A DNA stretch of 64,000 nucleotides from Mycobacterium sp. PSTR-4-N (GCF_022348085.1 NZ_JAKRFN010000006.1:1-64000), one strand, 5' to 3'. Shown: positions 11,635 through 21,083, numbered from the stretch's first letter. Made by a program: numbers and translations. Notes: a model not told the origin generated them from the sequence alone.

Positions 11635-13004
11635 GAGCGGCACCCGCACGATCGCAGCGTTGCGGCGAACGCGTCGAGCGCGGTGCGCCCGCTGGGGCCG
11701 GCCCGGTTGGACAGCAGCGCGAACGTCAACACCCGCCCGTTGGAATCGGTCACGATGCCGGCCAGGGAATTGGTGGCGGTCAGCGAACCGGTCTTGGCGC
11801 GCAGATACCCGGCGGCATCGCGGCCGGGCGGGGTGTCGAGGTAGCGGTTGGACAGCGTGCCGCTGCCGCCGGCGATCGGCAGCAGGTCCAGCAGCGGACG
11901 CAGCCGGGGGTGGTCGTCACCGGCCGCCGCCCCCACGACCTCGTCGAGTGTCTCGGCGGTAAGCCGGTCGTCGACCGACAGCCCGCTGGAGTCCAGCAAC
12001 CGCGCCCCACTGGTGTCGATCCCGGCGTCGTCGAGCGCGGCGAGCACGGCGCTGACCGCGCCGGTGAAACTCCGCGGCCGGCCCGTTTCCGCGGCGACCT
12101 CCCGGCCCGTCGACTCGGCCATCACGTTGTCCGAGGCGTTCATCATGTCGCGCAACCGCTGGATCAGCGGCGGCGACTGGACCGAGGCGATCTCGCGGCC
12201 ACGGGCGGCCGACGGCAGCACGGTCACCGTCTGCGGATCGACGCCGAGCGCGACGGCCAGCGCGCGACCGGCGTCGAGTGCGGGGGTGCGCGAGCGTGCC
12301 GAATTCACAGTCACGGGCTGGGTGCGGCCACCGTCGAGCATGACCGCTTCCATCGGGGCGATGTCGCCGCCGTCGATGTCCAGCGGATCCCACCCGGGCG
12401 CCATCGTCGGGCCGCTGTAGGCGCTGACGTCGACCGCGACGCTGCGCGCGGTCACCCCGCTGCGGCGGACCTGGTCGGCGAGGTCGACGATCCGCGCGGC
12501 GTCGCGATACCACGTGTCGGTGCCCCGCGGCGCGGCCGACAGCGTCGGATCGCCGCCCCCGACGAGCACCACGGTCCCGGGCGAGGTGGCCACCACCCGC
12601 GTCGTCAACCGGGCCTCGCGATCGAGGGTCAGCAGCGCCGCGGCGGTGGTGAGCAGCTTGTTGACCGACGCGGGCTGCATCGGCACGCGCGGGCTCTGCG
12701 CCCACAGCTCGTCACCGGTCATCGCGTCGGTGATGCGCCCGGTGAACTGCCCCAGGTTCGGATCGGCCACCACGACACGCAGCGCCGCGGCGAGCCCGGC
12801 GGGTGTCGGCATATCGGCGGTCTCGGGCACCGGAACGACGCCGGGATCAGCGGTCGCGGGCGCCGGCGCGGCCTTGACGGCCACCGCGTCGGAGGTGTGC
12901 CGGCCGGCGATCAGTGCGGCCGTGGCGACGAGCCCCGCCACCACGACCACCACGGCGAGGCCGACCAACACATAGGTGGACCTTCGCCATCGAGTCGGCC
13001 GCAT
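11631..13004 (-). CDS. dacB: D-alanyl-D-alanine carboxypeptidase/endopeptidase DacB (PBP4 type)
   Basis: An exported penicillin-binding protein that trims peptidoglycan peptides outside the membrane. From MRPTRWRRS (ATG 13004) it has an N-terminal anchor (about 10-32). The S13 family active site follows: [12 protein letters not shown] carries the Sxx[13 protein letters not shown] contains the SSGLS motif, and [17 protein letters not shown] the KTG. About 457 residues. The start is preceded by an AGGGGA ribosome site. It diverges from ppa and overlaps the next gene by ATGA. Matches Rv3627c in position. Confidence 0.93.
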   Translation of the reverse strand: MRPTRWRRSTYVLVGLAVVVVVAGLVATAALIAGRHTSDAVAVKAAPAPATADPGVVPVPETADMPTPAGLAAALRVVVADPNLGQFTGRITDAMTGDELWAQSPRVPMQPASVNKLLTTAAALLTLDREARLTTRVVATSPGTVVLVGGGDPTLSAAPRGTDTWYRDAARIVDLADQVRRSGVTARSVAVDVSAYSGPTMAPGWDPLDIDGGDIAPMEAVMLDGGRTQPVTVNSARSRTPALDAGRALAVALGVDPQTVTVLPSAARGREIASVQSPPLIQRLRDMMNASDNVMAESTGREVAAETGRPRSFTGAVSAVLAALDDAGIDTSGARLLDSSGLSVDDRLTAETLDEVVGAAAGDDHPRLRPLLDLLPIAGGSGTLSNRYLDTPPGRDAAGYLRAKTGSLTATNSLAGIVTDSNGRVLTFALLSNRAGPSGRTALDAFAATLRSCGCRS

Positions 13005-13116
13005 AGTTCCCCTGTCGCTCGATGAGTCGGAAAGCCACCCCCGTAGTGCAGGGTATCGCTCCGCACTAAGGTGGTTCCGGCCTGTTGATCGCCCGTCATG
13101 CGAAGGAGCCTCCCCG

Positions 13117-13602
13117 GTGCAGTTCGACGTTCTCATCGAGATCCCGAAGGGTTCACGCAACAAGTACGAGGTCGATCACGACAGCGGCAAGGTGAAGCTG
13201 GACCGCTACCTGTTCACCGCGTTCGGCTATCCGACCGACTACGGCTACATCGAGGACACCCTCGGCGAGGACGGCGATCCGCTGGATGCGCTGGTGCTGC
13301 TGCCCGAGCCGGTGTTCCCCGGGTGCATCGTCGAGGCCCGCCCCGTCGGCATGTTCCGCATGACCGACGAGAAGGGCGGCGACGACAAGGTGCTGTGCGT
13401 GCTCGCCGACCCGCGGTGGGACCACATCCAGGACATCGGCGACGTGTCGGAGTTCGAGCTCGACGCGATCAAGCACTTCTTCGTGCACTACAAGGACCTG
13501 GAGCCGGGCAAGTTCGTGCACGCCGCGGACTGGGTGGGCCGCGAGGAAGCCGAGGCCGAGGTGAACCGCTCGATCGAGCGGTTCACGACCGAGGGCCACT
13601 AG
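13117..13602 (+). CDS. ppa: Inorganic pyrophosphatase
   Basis: Hydrolyses pyrophosphate to two phosphates, driving biosynthetic reactions in the cytoplasm. The 161-residue family I enzyme has the metal-binding signature [12 protein letters not shown], plus [20 protein letters not shown] and [11 protein letters not shown]. The GTG at 13117 follows a clear GAAGGAG ribosome site (13102-13108) and gives the exact mycobacterial N-terminus [10 protein letters not shown]. Essential in mycobacteria. A strong inverted repeat follows the stop. Confidence 0.97.
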   Translation: MQFDVLIEIPKGSRNKYEVDHDSGKVKLDRYLFTAFGYPTDYGYIEDTLGEDGDPLDALVLLPEPVFPGCIVEARPVGMFRMTDEKGGDDKVLCVLADPRWDHIQDIGDVSEFELDAIKHFFVHYKDLEPGKFVHAADWVGREEAEAEVNRSIERFTTEGH

Positions 13603-13609
13603 TTTTTCC

Positions 13610-13674
13610 CCGCGAACAGACGCGAACTCGAGCGGACACGCCGCAAGAACACTCGAGATTGCGTCTGTTCGCGG
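13610..13674. repeat. Long inverted repeat (hairpin) downstream of ppa
   Basis: Arms 13610-13632 and 13652-13674 pair at 20 of 23 positions: a 14-base CCGCGAACAGACGC arm, three mismatches, then CTCGAG, with a 19-base loop. TTTTT lies just before the left arm, on the ppa side. It could end ppa transcription, or it may be a copy of a dispersed mycobacterial intergenic repeat; I recall similar GCGAACAGACGC palindromes in other mycobacterial genomes, but cannot search. Confidence 0.65.
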
Positions 13675-13735
13675 ATTTGACCTGCCCGTAACACGGCGTT
13701 ACGTCCGCGCCGTTTCCGCGTCCGATCATGACGGT

Positions 13736-14257
13736 GTGTTGCTGCATCAGGGGATCGGACTGGAGGCGTTCAACGCGCTGCCGATGCGCCGCGCCGTGCA
13801 CGCCGTCTACGAATGTTGCTTCAGCGTGCCGCTGGCCGCCGACCTGGCCCGGCAACGCCCCTTCACCTCCCACGACCAGCTGTTCCGCTGCGCCGACGGG
13901 CTGCTGTTCGCGCTCGGTGAGGACTCGATCGACTCGATCCTGCAGGCCTACCCGGACGTGGGTCGGCGGCCCGGCAGCGAGAAGTCGGCAGCCGAACAGT
14001 GCGCCGTCAAAGACGCACGCCCCGAGATGATGGCGCGACTGGCCGACGCCTCGAAGACCTACCTCGAGCATTTCGGTTTCGGCTTCGTGATGTACGTCAA
14101 CGGCTACAGCGCCGACACCGTGCTGGCCACCATGGCCGACCGCCTGCTCAACGATCACGAGACCGAGCGCAAGATCGTGCGCAACGAACTGGCCAAGATC
14201 AACCGCACCCGGCTGGAACGCATGCTGGGCCCGGAGGGCGGTTACGACAACTGGTGA
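13736..14257 (+). CDS. OHCU decarboxylase (UraD)-like protein lacking the catalytic histidine
   Basis: A 173-residue protein matching the OHCU decarboxylase fold: FNALPMRRAVHAVYECC at the start, RPF, the SAAEQ motif (Glu87) and a C-terminal FGFVMYVNGYSADTVLATMADRL followed by ETERKIVRNELAKI. True UraD enzymes decarboxylate the ureidoimidazoline made in urate breakdown and need a His in an HPxxG motif. Here that position is Tyr72 (AYPDVG). No uricase, HIU hydrolase or allantoin genes are nearby. It may be a divergent paralog with another substrate or no activity. Start is GTG 13736. Confidence 0.65.
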   Translation: MLLHQGIGLEAFNALPMRRAVHAVYECCFSVPLAADLARQRPFTSHDQLFRCADGLLFALGEDSIDSILQAYPDVGRRPGSEKSAAEQCAVKDARPEMMARLADASKTYLEHFGFGFVMYVNGYSADTVLATMADRLLNDHETERKIVRNELAKINRTRLERMLGPEGGYDNW

Positions 14258-14271
14258 CCGCGGGGTGGCTC

Positions 14272-14277
14272 TAGGCT
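14272..14277 (+). promoter_or_regulatory. -10 box of the beta-lactamase-fold hydrolase gene (leaderless)
   Basis: TAGGCT lies 7 bases before ATG 14285, the spacing of a leaderless start. Confidence 0.45.
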
Positions 14278-14284
14278 CGCCTCC

Positions 14285-15448
14285 ATGCATGGCGCGGTGC
14301 ACGGTCACTGGGAACCCCGCTTCGACCGCCTCGCCGCCGCTCTGGCCGAGGAGATCTCCGCGGGTGAGGAGCTCGGCGCGTCGCTGACGGTCGACGTCGA
14401 CGGCGAACTCGTCGCCGACCTGTGGGGCGGCTACGCCGATCGCGCGAAAACCGTTGCCTGGCAGCAGGATACGATCGTCAACTTCTGGTCGTGCACCAAG
14501 ACGCTGACCGCGCTGGCCGCGCTGCTGCTGGTCGACGCGGGCCACCTCGACCCGTTCGCGCCGGTCGCGAGGTACTGGCCGGAATTCGGGGCCAACGGCA
14601 AGGCCGGCATCGAGGTGCGCCACCTGCTCGCCCACACCTCGGGTGTGTCGGGCTGGCAGGTGCCGTTCGAGGTCGAGCACATCTACGACTGGGAGCGCGC
14701 CACCGCCCACCTGGCGAATCAGACCCCGTGGTGGGAACCGGGCACCGCGTCGGGCTACCACGCGATGAACTACGGGCACCTGATCGGTGAGCTGGTCCGT
14801 CGCGTCACCGGCAGCACGCTCAAAGACTTCGTCCGAGAGCACGTTTCCGTCCGTCTGGACGCTGACGTCCAGATCGGCGCGCAGGCCGGCGACGAGCCGC
14901 GCATCGCCGAACTGGTCGCTCCCCCGCCGCGCGACCGCGCCCTGGACCGGCTCGCCCCCGACCACCCGGCGGTCAAGACGTTCGCGGCGTTCCCGCCCGG
15001 CGCCTACGGTGTCGCGGTCGCCGAGACCACACCGTGGCGGCGGGCCGACATCGGCGGCGCCAACGGCCACGGCAACGCCCGCGGGTTGGTCCGCGCGCTG
15101 CGCGCGATATCGCTGGGCGGCACCGTCGACGGCACGAAGGTGCTGTCCCCCGCCACCATCGACACGATCTTCATCGAGCAGTCGCACGGCACCGACCTGG
15201 TGCTCGGCATTCCCCTCCGCTTCGGGATCGGTTTCGGCCTGCCGTCGCCTGAGAGCGTGCCCGCCGTCCGCGCCGGCCGGGTCTGCTGGTGGGGCGGCTG
15301 GGGTGGGTCGCTGGTCGTGATGGACCTCGACCGGCGGGCCACCTTCGCCTACGTGATGAACAAGATGGGCGCGGGGACGACGGGCTCAGCCCGCGCGTTG
15401 CGCTATTCCCGGCTGATCGACGAAGCGCTTCAGGACGCCCGAGGCTGA
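14285..15448 (+). CDS. Serine hydrolase of the beta-lactamase/EstB family
   Basis: A 387-residue protein of the class C beta-lactamase/esterase family (EstB, LipE-like). The nucleophile motif SCTK (SxxK) is at 69-72 and the general-base tyrosine lies in GYHAMNYGHLIGEL at about 157-170. WWGGWGGS near 295-302 takes the place of the KTG box, as in EstB-type esterases. There is no signal peptide, so an intracellular esterase is likelier than a true beta-lactamase. Its end overlaps the convergent short gene by 19 bases. Confidence 0.8.
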   Translation: MHGAVHGHWEPRFDRLAAALAEEISAGEELGASLTVDVDGELVADLWGGYADRAKTVAWQQDTIVNFWSCTKTLTALAALLLVDAGHLDPFAPVARYWPEFGANGKAGIEVRHLLAHTSGVSGWQVPFEVEHIYDWERATAHLANQTPWWEPGTASGYHAMNYGHLIGELVRRVTGSTLKDFVREHVSVRLDADVQIGAQAGDEPRIAELVAPPPRDRALDRLAPDHPAVKTFAAFPPGAYGVAVAETTPWRRADIGGANGHGNARGLVRALRAISLGGTVDGTKVLSPATIDTIFIEQSHGTDLVLGIPLRFGIGFGLPSPESVPAVRAGRVCWWGGWGGSLVVMDLDRRATFAYVMNKMGAGTTGSARALRYSRLIDEALQDARG

Positions 15449-15834
15449 TTGCGCGCGGCCAACTCGGCCAGTGCGTCCCGACCGATGCGTTCGAGATCCT
15501 GGCCGCCCGACGCGCCGATCAGCGTGACCCCGTCGGCGACCCCGGCCGATGAGATGTCGGCGAGCAGACCTGCCAACCCGGCGACGGTGCCCGCGTAGCG
15601 GATCGTGTCGGCCGACTGGTCGCCGAAGGCCGCACGGGCGGCCCGGAAGTCACGCGCGACCGCGACCGTGACGTCCAGAATCACCGCCGCGTTCCCCGGA
15701 CCAGACCGGATCCGTGAGCGCACCTGACGGGCGCGCTGCAGGTCAGGAGCCGACACCCGGATGACGGGTTGCTCGCTGTCGGTCAGTTCCCGCACCCCGG
15801 CGTCGTCGCTGACAAAAATCCGCACACCCGGCAC
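15430..15834 (-). CDS. Conserved hypothetical protein, resembling the C-terminus of luciferase-like monooxygenases
   Basis: A 134-residue protein beginning MPGVRIFVSDDAGVREL (GTG start). I do not recognise the whole. The second half (DTIRYAGTVAGLAGLLADIS, then SAGVADGVTLIG) resembles the last helix and strand of F420-dependent luciferase-like monooxygenases, so it may be a stand-alone remnant of such an enzyme. No membrane segment is seen. Coding is supported by the codon pattern and a start downstream of a gene-free 55 bases. It overlaps the upstream hydrolase gene tail to tail. Confidence 0.55.
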   Translation of the reverse strand: MPGVRIFVSDDAGVRELTDSEQPVIRVSAPDLQRARQVRSRIRSGPGNAAVILDVTVAVARDFRAARAAFGDQSADTIRYAGTVAGLAGLLADISSAGVADGVTLIGASGGQDLERIGRDALAELAARNQPRAS

Positions 15835-15889
15835 GGTAACCGCACTCGCACACTCGCGCCCCCGTTGAGATCAGCGCGAGCGCAACCGC

Positions 15890-16927
15890 CTAGCGGGTGG
15901 TGTCCCTCGCGGGGTCGGTGCTCTCCTCTGCGGTCTCGGAGGCCGCCTCGCCGTTCTTCCGGACGTCGTGCACTCGCGTCTTGTACAGGCTCGCCGCGGT
16001 CGTGATCAGCAGCGTGACGACGATGACGCCCAGGCTGGCCAACGTCGGGATCTCCGGCACCTTCACGGGCTCGCCACCGTTGATGAACGGCACCTCGTTC
16101 TCGTGCAGCGCATGCAGCAGCAGCTTCACCCCGATGAAGCCCAGGATGAACGCCAACCCCTGCGACAGGTAGACCAGCCGCTTGAGCAGATCGCCGAGCA
16201 GGAAGTACAGCTGCCGCAAGCCCATCAGCGCGAACACGTTGGCGGCGAACACCAGGTACGGCTCGCGGGTCAGGCCGTAGATCGCGGGAATCGAGTCCAG
16301 CGCGAACAACAGGTCGGTGGTACCGAGCGCGATGATCACCAGGAACATCGGCGTCATCAACCGTCCGGAGCCGTTCTCCTTCACCCACAGCTTCAGGCCG
16401 TCCCAGGTGTCGGTGAACTTCAAGCGCTTCTGCGCGAAGCGCACCACACCGTTCTCACCGTCGTCGTCGTGGTCGGTGTCACGCACCAGCTTGATCGCGG
16501 TGTACACCAGGAAGGCGCCGAACAGGTAGAAGACCCAGGAGAACTGCTCGATCGCGACGGCGCCGAGGGCAATGAAGATGCCGCGGAAGATCAGCGCCAG
16601 GATGATGCCCACGAGCAGGGCCTGCTGCTGATAGATCCGCGGCACCTTGAAGCTGGCCATGATGATCAAGAAGATGAACAGGTTGTCCACCGACAGGCTG
16701 TACTCGGTGAGCCAGCCGGCGAAGAACTCGACACCGTACTGGCTGCCGTGGAAGAACCAGATCCACACGCCGAACGCGATCGCGAGTCCGACATAGATAC
16801 CCAGCGCGGTGCCGGTTTCCCGCTTGGACGGCTCGTGCGGACGGCGCCCGATCACAACCACATCGAAGAGCAGGATCGCGATGGTCACGCTGAGCGTGAT
16901 CCCCCACTCGAGAGCACTGACGTTCAT
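15890..16927 (-). CDS. terC: TerC/Alx-family integral membrane protein
   Basis: A 345-residue TerC-family protein with about nine membrane helices. Family-defining acidic residues sit in ITLSVTIAILLFDVVVIG, in LTEYSLSVDNLFIFLIIM and in LGTTDLLFALDSIPAIYGL. Members are linked to manganese efflux and to metalation of exported proteins. The charged loop after helix 5 (HDDDGENG) and the acidic tail are cytoplasmic by prediction. Its leader holds a probable yybP-ykoY Mn2+ riboswitch, which fits a manganese role. ATG 16927 has GGAGG six bases upstream. Confidence 0.92.
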   Translation of the reverse strand: MNVSALEWGITLSVTIAILLFDVVVIGRRPHEPSKRETGTALGIYVGLAIAFGVWIWFFHGSQYGVEFFAGWLTEYSLSVDNLFIFLIIMASFKVPRIYQQQALLVGIILALIFRGIFIALGAVAIEQFSWVFYLFGAFLVYTAIKLVRDTDHDDDGENGVVRFAQKRLKFTDTWDGLKLWVKENGSGRLMTPMFLVIIALGTTDLLFALDSIPAIYGLTREPYLVFAANVFALMGLRQLYFLLGDLLKRLVYLSQGLAFILGFIGVKLLLHALHENEVPFINGGEPVKVPEIPTLASLGVIVVTLLITTAASLYKTRVHDVRKNGEAASETAEESTDPARDTTR

Positions 16928-16932
16928 CTAAC

Positions 16933-17060
16933 CTCCGGTCGTCGTTCCAACGCCGGAGGTCTCTTCCACCGCCACCGCTTCCGGCATCCGGCCCGCAGCA
17001 CCGGTCCCCCGGATGCGGGCGACGTGATGACGACACTGTGGCGAAGGAATACTCCCCTCC
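16933..17060 (-). promoter_or_regulatory. yybP-ykoY (manganese) riboswitch controlling terC
   Basis: Read on the minus strand, the leader has the hallmarks of this aptamer. GGAGGGGAGTA (from 17060) can pair with AGACCTCC (ending 16956) to form P1. Between them lie GTCGTCATCACG and a GC-rich hairpin (GCATCCGG...CCGGATGC). The 3' P1 strand CCTCCGG (16960-16954) is also complementary over 7 bases to CCGGAGG (16939-16933), which contains the terC ribosome site. This predicts a translational ON switch: with Mn2+, P1 forms and frees the ribosome site. The architecture is known for the family; the pairing is read from the sequence. Confidence 0.82.
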
Positions 17061-17141
17061 AAGCGGGCGATTCTGCCAGGCGCGCCGTCGACACGCGAAT
17101 CAGCGGCCGCCCGACGGCGAGAAGCGGCCATCCGCAGTGAG

Positions 17142-17147
17142 TACTTT
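17142..17147 (+). promoter_or_regulatory. -10 box of the Pls/PosA-type synthetase operon (leaderless)
   Basis: TACTTT ends 6 bases before GTG 17154, consistent with transcription beginning at the start codon. Confidence 0.5.
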
Positions 17148-17153
17148 GTACCC

Positions 17154-20100
17154 GTGACAGCACCGGATCCAACCTCGGCGATCCCGCCGCAGTACCTGCT
17201 GTCGGCGCAGGCACCGGCGGCGCGCACGCTGATCGACATCCTCTACGACACCGCGCGTCGCCACCCGGACGCGACCGCCCTGGACGACGGCACCGTGCAG
17301 CTCACCTACTCCGAACTGATCGCCGACGTCGAGGACAGCGTGGCGTGGCTGGCGGCGCGCGGCATCGGCCGCGGCGACCGGATCGGCATCCGGATGCCGT
17401 CGGGCAGCTATGCGCTCTACGTCGCGATCCTGGCCACCCTCGCCGCGGGTGCGGCGTATGTGCCCGTCGACGCCGACGATCCGCCGGAGCGGGCCGAACT
17501 GGTGTTCACCGAGGCCGACGTCGTGGGAGTGATCACCGAGCGCGGCCTGATCCGGGGCCCCGGCGCATCCCGCGGCTGGCGCGCGACGGCACCACTGAGC
17601 CGCGACGACGCGTGGATCATCTTCACCTCGGGTTCCACCGGCACGCCCAAGGGCGTCGCGGTCACCCACCGCAACGCCGCGGCGTTCGTCGACGCCGAAG
17701 CGCAGATGTTCCTGCAGGACAACCCGCTGGGCCCGGGTGACCGGGTGCTGGCCGGACTGTCGGTGGCGTTCGACGCGTCGTGCGAGGAGATGTGGCTGGC
17801 CTGGCGGCACGGCGCGTGCCTGGTGCCCGCGCCGCGCTCGCTGGTGCGCAGCGGCATGGACCTGGGTCCGTGGCTGGTGTCGCGTGACATCACCGTGGTG
17901 TCCACGGTCCCGACGCTGGCCTCGCTGTGGCCGGCCGAGGCGCTCGAGGCGGTGCGGCTGCTGATCTTCGGCGGCGAGGCGTGTCCGCCGGAGCTGGCCG
18001 CGCGCCTGGCGGTCGAGGGCCGGGAGGTGTGGAACACCTACGGTCCCACCGAAGCGACGGTGGTGGCGTGTGCCGCTCAGTTGACCGGGACCGGGCCTGT
18101 CAGCATCGGGTTGCCGCTGCCGGGCTGGGACCTGGCCGTCGTCGACGCCGCAGGCAATCCGGTCGGCATCGGGGAGGTCGGCGAGCTGGTGATCGGCGGC
18201 GTCGGGCTGGCGCGCTACCTCGACCCCGACAAGGACGCCGAGAAGTACGCCGCGGCCCCGACGCTGGCGTGGAGCCGCGCCTACCGCAGCGGCGACCTGG
18301 TGCGGCTCGAAGCCGACGGGCTCTACTTCATGGGCCGGGCCGACGACCAGGTCAAGGTCGGCGGCCGCCGCATCGAGCTCGGCGAGGTCGACACCGCGCT
18401 GGTGCACCTGCCCGGCGTCAGCGGTGGCGCGGCGGCCGTGCGCCGCACCGCGAGCGGCACCCCGCTGCTGGTCGGCTACGTGGTCGCCGCCCCCGGCGGC
18501 GCGTTCGACCTGGCGTCCGCCCGCGCGCGGCTGGCCGAGTCGCTGCCCGCGGCGTTGGTGCCGCGACTGGTGGTCGTCGACGAACTCCCCACCCGCACGT
18601 CGGGCAAGGTGGATCGCGCCGCGTTGCCCTGGCCGGTGACCGGGGGCGGCAACGATCCCGACGAAACCGCGGCAGATCTCGGCGGCACGCTCGGCTGGCT
18701 GGCCGGACTGTGGCGCGACGTGCTCGCCGCCCCGATCGACGGTCCGAGCGCCGACTTCTTCGCCCTCGGCGGCGGCTCGCTGTCGGCCGCCCAGTTGATC
18801 GCGGTGCTGCGGCAGCGTTACCCGCAGGTGACCGTCGCCGACCTCTACGACCATCCCCGGCTGGGCTCGCTCGCCGGGTATCTCGACGAGCTGGAGCCGC
18901 CGCCGGCTGTCGAGACCCGGACCGTGCGTCCCGTGTCGCGGCTGACCCAGGCTGTCCAGGTGGCGCTGACGGTGCCGTTGGCCACGCTCACCGGTATGCA
19001 GTGGGTGGTGTGGCTGGCCGTCGCCAACAACCTCGCCGCCGCGATCGACCTGGTGCCGTGGGCGCGGCCCGTCAGCTGGTGGTGGATTCTCGCCGGCTTA
19101 CTGCTGTTCGTCTCACCGCCCGGGCGGATGGGCATCGCGGTGCTCGGCGCACGCATCCTCGTCGGCACGCTGCAACCGGGCACCTACCGGCGCGGCGGAT
19201 CGGTGCACCTGCGGATCTGGCTGGCCGAGCGGCTCGCCGACGCCAGCGGCGCGGAGAACATGGCCGGCGCACCTTGGCTGGTGTATTACGCACGCGCGCT
19301 GGGCAACTCGGTGGGCAGCGGGGTCGACCTGCATTCCGCGCCGCCGGTCACCGGAATGCTGCGGATCGGGCACCGCTGCTCGATCGAGCCGGAGGTGGAC
19401 CTGACCGGGCACTGGATCGACGGCGATCTGTTCCACGTCGGGCCCATCACCATCGGCAACGACTCCACCATCGGCGCGCGCACCGCACTGCTGCCCGGCG
19501 CGGTCGTCGGCAAGAACGCCGATGTGGCACCGGGATCCGGTGTCGTAGGCAAGGTCAAGAACGGGCAGTACTGGAAGGGCTCGCCGGCGGTGAAGTCCGG
19601 CAAGGCCAAGCATCCGTGGCCCGATCACCGGCCGCCACGCGCTCCGGTGTGGGTGGCGGTGTACGGCGTGACCTCGATGCTGCTCGGCGCGCTGCCACTC
19701 GCGGCGCTGGCCGCCGGGCTCGCCGTGATCGGCTGGGCCGTCCGCGGCACCGCGACCCTGCGCGATGCGCTGCTGCCCGTGCTGGCGTGGACGGTGCCGG
19801 CCACCGCAGCGGCGATGCTCGTCTACGCCGCGCTGACAGTGATAGGGGTGCGCCTGCTCGCCGTCGGCCTGCACGAGGGCTACCACCCGGTGCGCAGCCG
19901 GTCGGGGTGGCAGCTGTGGGCGACCGAACGGCTGATGGACGGCGCGCGCACCTACCTGTTCCCGATCTACGCCGGGCTGGCGACACCGTGGTGGCTGCGC
20001 CTGCTCGGCGCGAAGATCGGCAGGGGCACCGAGATCTCGACCGCGCTGCTGATCCCGAAGTTCACCGTCGTCGAGGACGGCGCGTTCCTCGCCGACGACA

Positions 20101-21083
20101 CGATGGTCGCCTCCTACGAGTTGGGGGGCGGCTGGATCCACGTGGCCCGCGCCACCGTCGGCAAGCGCGCGTTCCTGGGCAACTCCGGCATCACCCAGCC
20201 CGGCCGGCGCGTGCCCGACGACGGTCTGGTCGCGGTGCTGTCGGCGACTCCGCACAAGGCGAAGGCCGGTTCGTCGTGGCTGGGCAGTCCGCCGATGCGG
20301 CTGCGCCGCAAGCCGACCGCGGCGGACGCGCTGCGCACCTTCCATCCGTCGCCGCGGTTGCGCGTGCTGCGCGCGGTGGTCGAGATGTTCCGGTTCGTGC
20401 CCGTCGTCGTCACGTTCGCGATCGGCCTCGGGGTGCTGCTGGCCGGGCAATCGCTGGTGCTGGCAGTCGGGTGGCTGGGTGCCGCGCTGCTGACCGGCCT
20501 GGTGCTGCTGGTCGCCGGCGCAGCGGCCGGTGGGATCGCCGTCGCGGCGAAATGGCTTCTGGTGGGCCGCATCACCGCGATCGAACATCCACTGTGGTCG
20601 TCGTTCGTCTGGCGCAACGAGGTCTCGGACACCTTCGTCGAGACCGTCGCGGCGCCGTGGTTCGCCCGGGCCGCCTCGGGTACACCGGTGATGAACGTAT
20701 GGCTGCGCGCACTGGGCGCGACGATCGGACGCGGAGTGTGGTGTGAGACGTACTGGCTGCCCGAGGCCGATCTGGTGACCCTCGGCGACGGCGCGACGGT
20801 GAACCGCGGCTGCGTGGTGCAGACGCACCTGTTCCACGACCGCATCATGCGGATGGACACCGTGGTGCTGGACGCCGGTGCGACGCTCGGCCCGCACTGC
20901 GTGGCGTTGCCCGCCGCGCGGCTGGGCGCCGGTGCCACCGTCGGTCCGGCGTCGCTGGTCGTGCGCGGTGACGAGGTCCCGCCGTCGACCCGCTGGCAGG
21001 GCAACCCGATCGCGCCGTGGCTGCCGCCGCGCAAGAAACGCGCGGACGACGGCGGCAAGGCGAAGAAGTCGGCGGCCGCGTGA
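17154..21083 (+). CDS. Pls/PosA-family single-module nonribosomal peptide synthetase with membrane and hexapeptide domains
   Basis: A 1309-residue membrane enzyme with the layout of epsilon-poly-lysine synthetase-like proteins. Adenylation domain at about 15-495: A3 IIFTSGSTGTPKGVAVTH (155-172), A4 FDASCEE (206-212), A5 NTYGPTE (294-300), A7 YRSGDLV, A8 GRADDQVKVGGRRIELGEVD, A10 Lys485. Carrier domain with GGGSLS (phosphopantetheine on Ser542). After that come hydrophobic helices alternating with three left-handed hexapeptide-like soluble domains (for example GPITIGNDSTIGARTALLPG). There is no condensation or thioesterase domain. Known family members make homopolymers of one amino acid; the monomer here is unknown. 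GTGA overlap with the M1 peptidase. Confidence 0.88.
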   Translation: MTAPDPTSAIPPQYLLSAQAPAARTLIDILYDTARRHPDATALDDGTVQLTYSELIADVEDSVAWLAARGIGRGDRIGIRMPSGSYALYVAILATLAAGAAYVPVDADDPPERAELVFTEADVVGVITERGLIRGPGASRGWRATAPLSRDDAWIIFTSGSTGTPKGVAVTHRNAAAFVDAEAQMFLQDNPLGPGDRVLAGLSVAFDASCEEMWLAWRHGACLVPAPRSLVRSGMDLGPWLVSRDITVVSTVPTLASLWPAEALEAVRLLIFGGEACPPELAARLAVEGREVWNTYGPTEATVVACAAQLTGTGPVSIGLPLPGWDLAVVDAAGNPVGIGEVGELVIGGVGLARYLDPDKDAEKYAAAPTLAWSRAYRSGDLVRLEADGLYFMGRADDQVKVGGRRIELGEVDTALVHLPGVSGGAAAVRRTASGTPLLVGYVVAAPGGAFDLASARARLAESLPAALVPRLVVVDELPTRTSGKVDRAALPWPVTGGGNDPDETAADLGGTLGWLAGLWRDVLAAPIDGPSADFFALGGGSLSAAQLIAVLRQRYPQVTVADLYDHPRLGSLAGYLDELEPPPAVETRTVRPVSRLTQAVQVALTVPLATLTGMQWVVWLAVANNLAAAIDLVPWARPVSWWWILAGLLLFVSPPGRMGIAVLGARILVGTLQPGTYRRGGSVHLRIWLAERLADASGAENMAGAPWLVYYARALGNSVGSGVDLHSAPPVTGMLRIGHRCSIEPEVDLTGHWIDGDLFHVGPITIGNDSTIGARTALLPGAVVGKNADVAPGSGVVGKVKNGQYWKGSPAVKSGKAKHPWPDHRPPRAPVWVAVYGVTSMLLGALPLAALAAGLAVIGWAVRGTATLRDALLPVLAWTVPATAAAMLVYAALTVIGVRLLAVGLHEGYHPVRSRSGWQLWATERLMDGARTYLFPIYAGLATPWWLRLLGAKIGRGTEISTALLIPKFTVVEDGAFLADDTMVASYELGGGWIHVARATVGKRAFLGNSGITQPGRRVPDDGLVAVLSATPHKAKAGSSWLGSPPMRLRRKPTAADALRTFHPSPRLRVLRAVVEMFRFVPVVVTFAIGLGVLLAGQSLVLAVGWLGAALLTGLVLLVAGAAAGGIAVAAKWLLVGRITAIEHPLWSSFVWRNEVSDTFVETVAAPWFARAASGTPVMNVWLRALGATIGRGVWCETYWLPEADLVTLGDGATVNRGCVVQTHLFHDRIMRMDTVVLDAGATLGPHCVALPAARLGAGATVGPASLVVRGDEVPPSTRWQGNPIAPWLPPRKKRADDGGKAKKSAAA

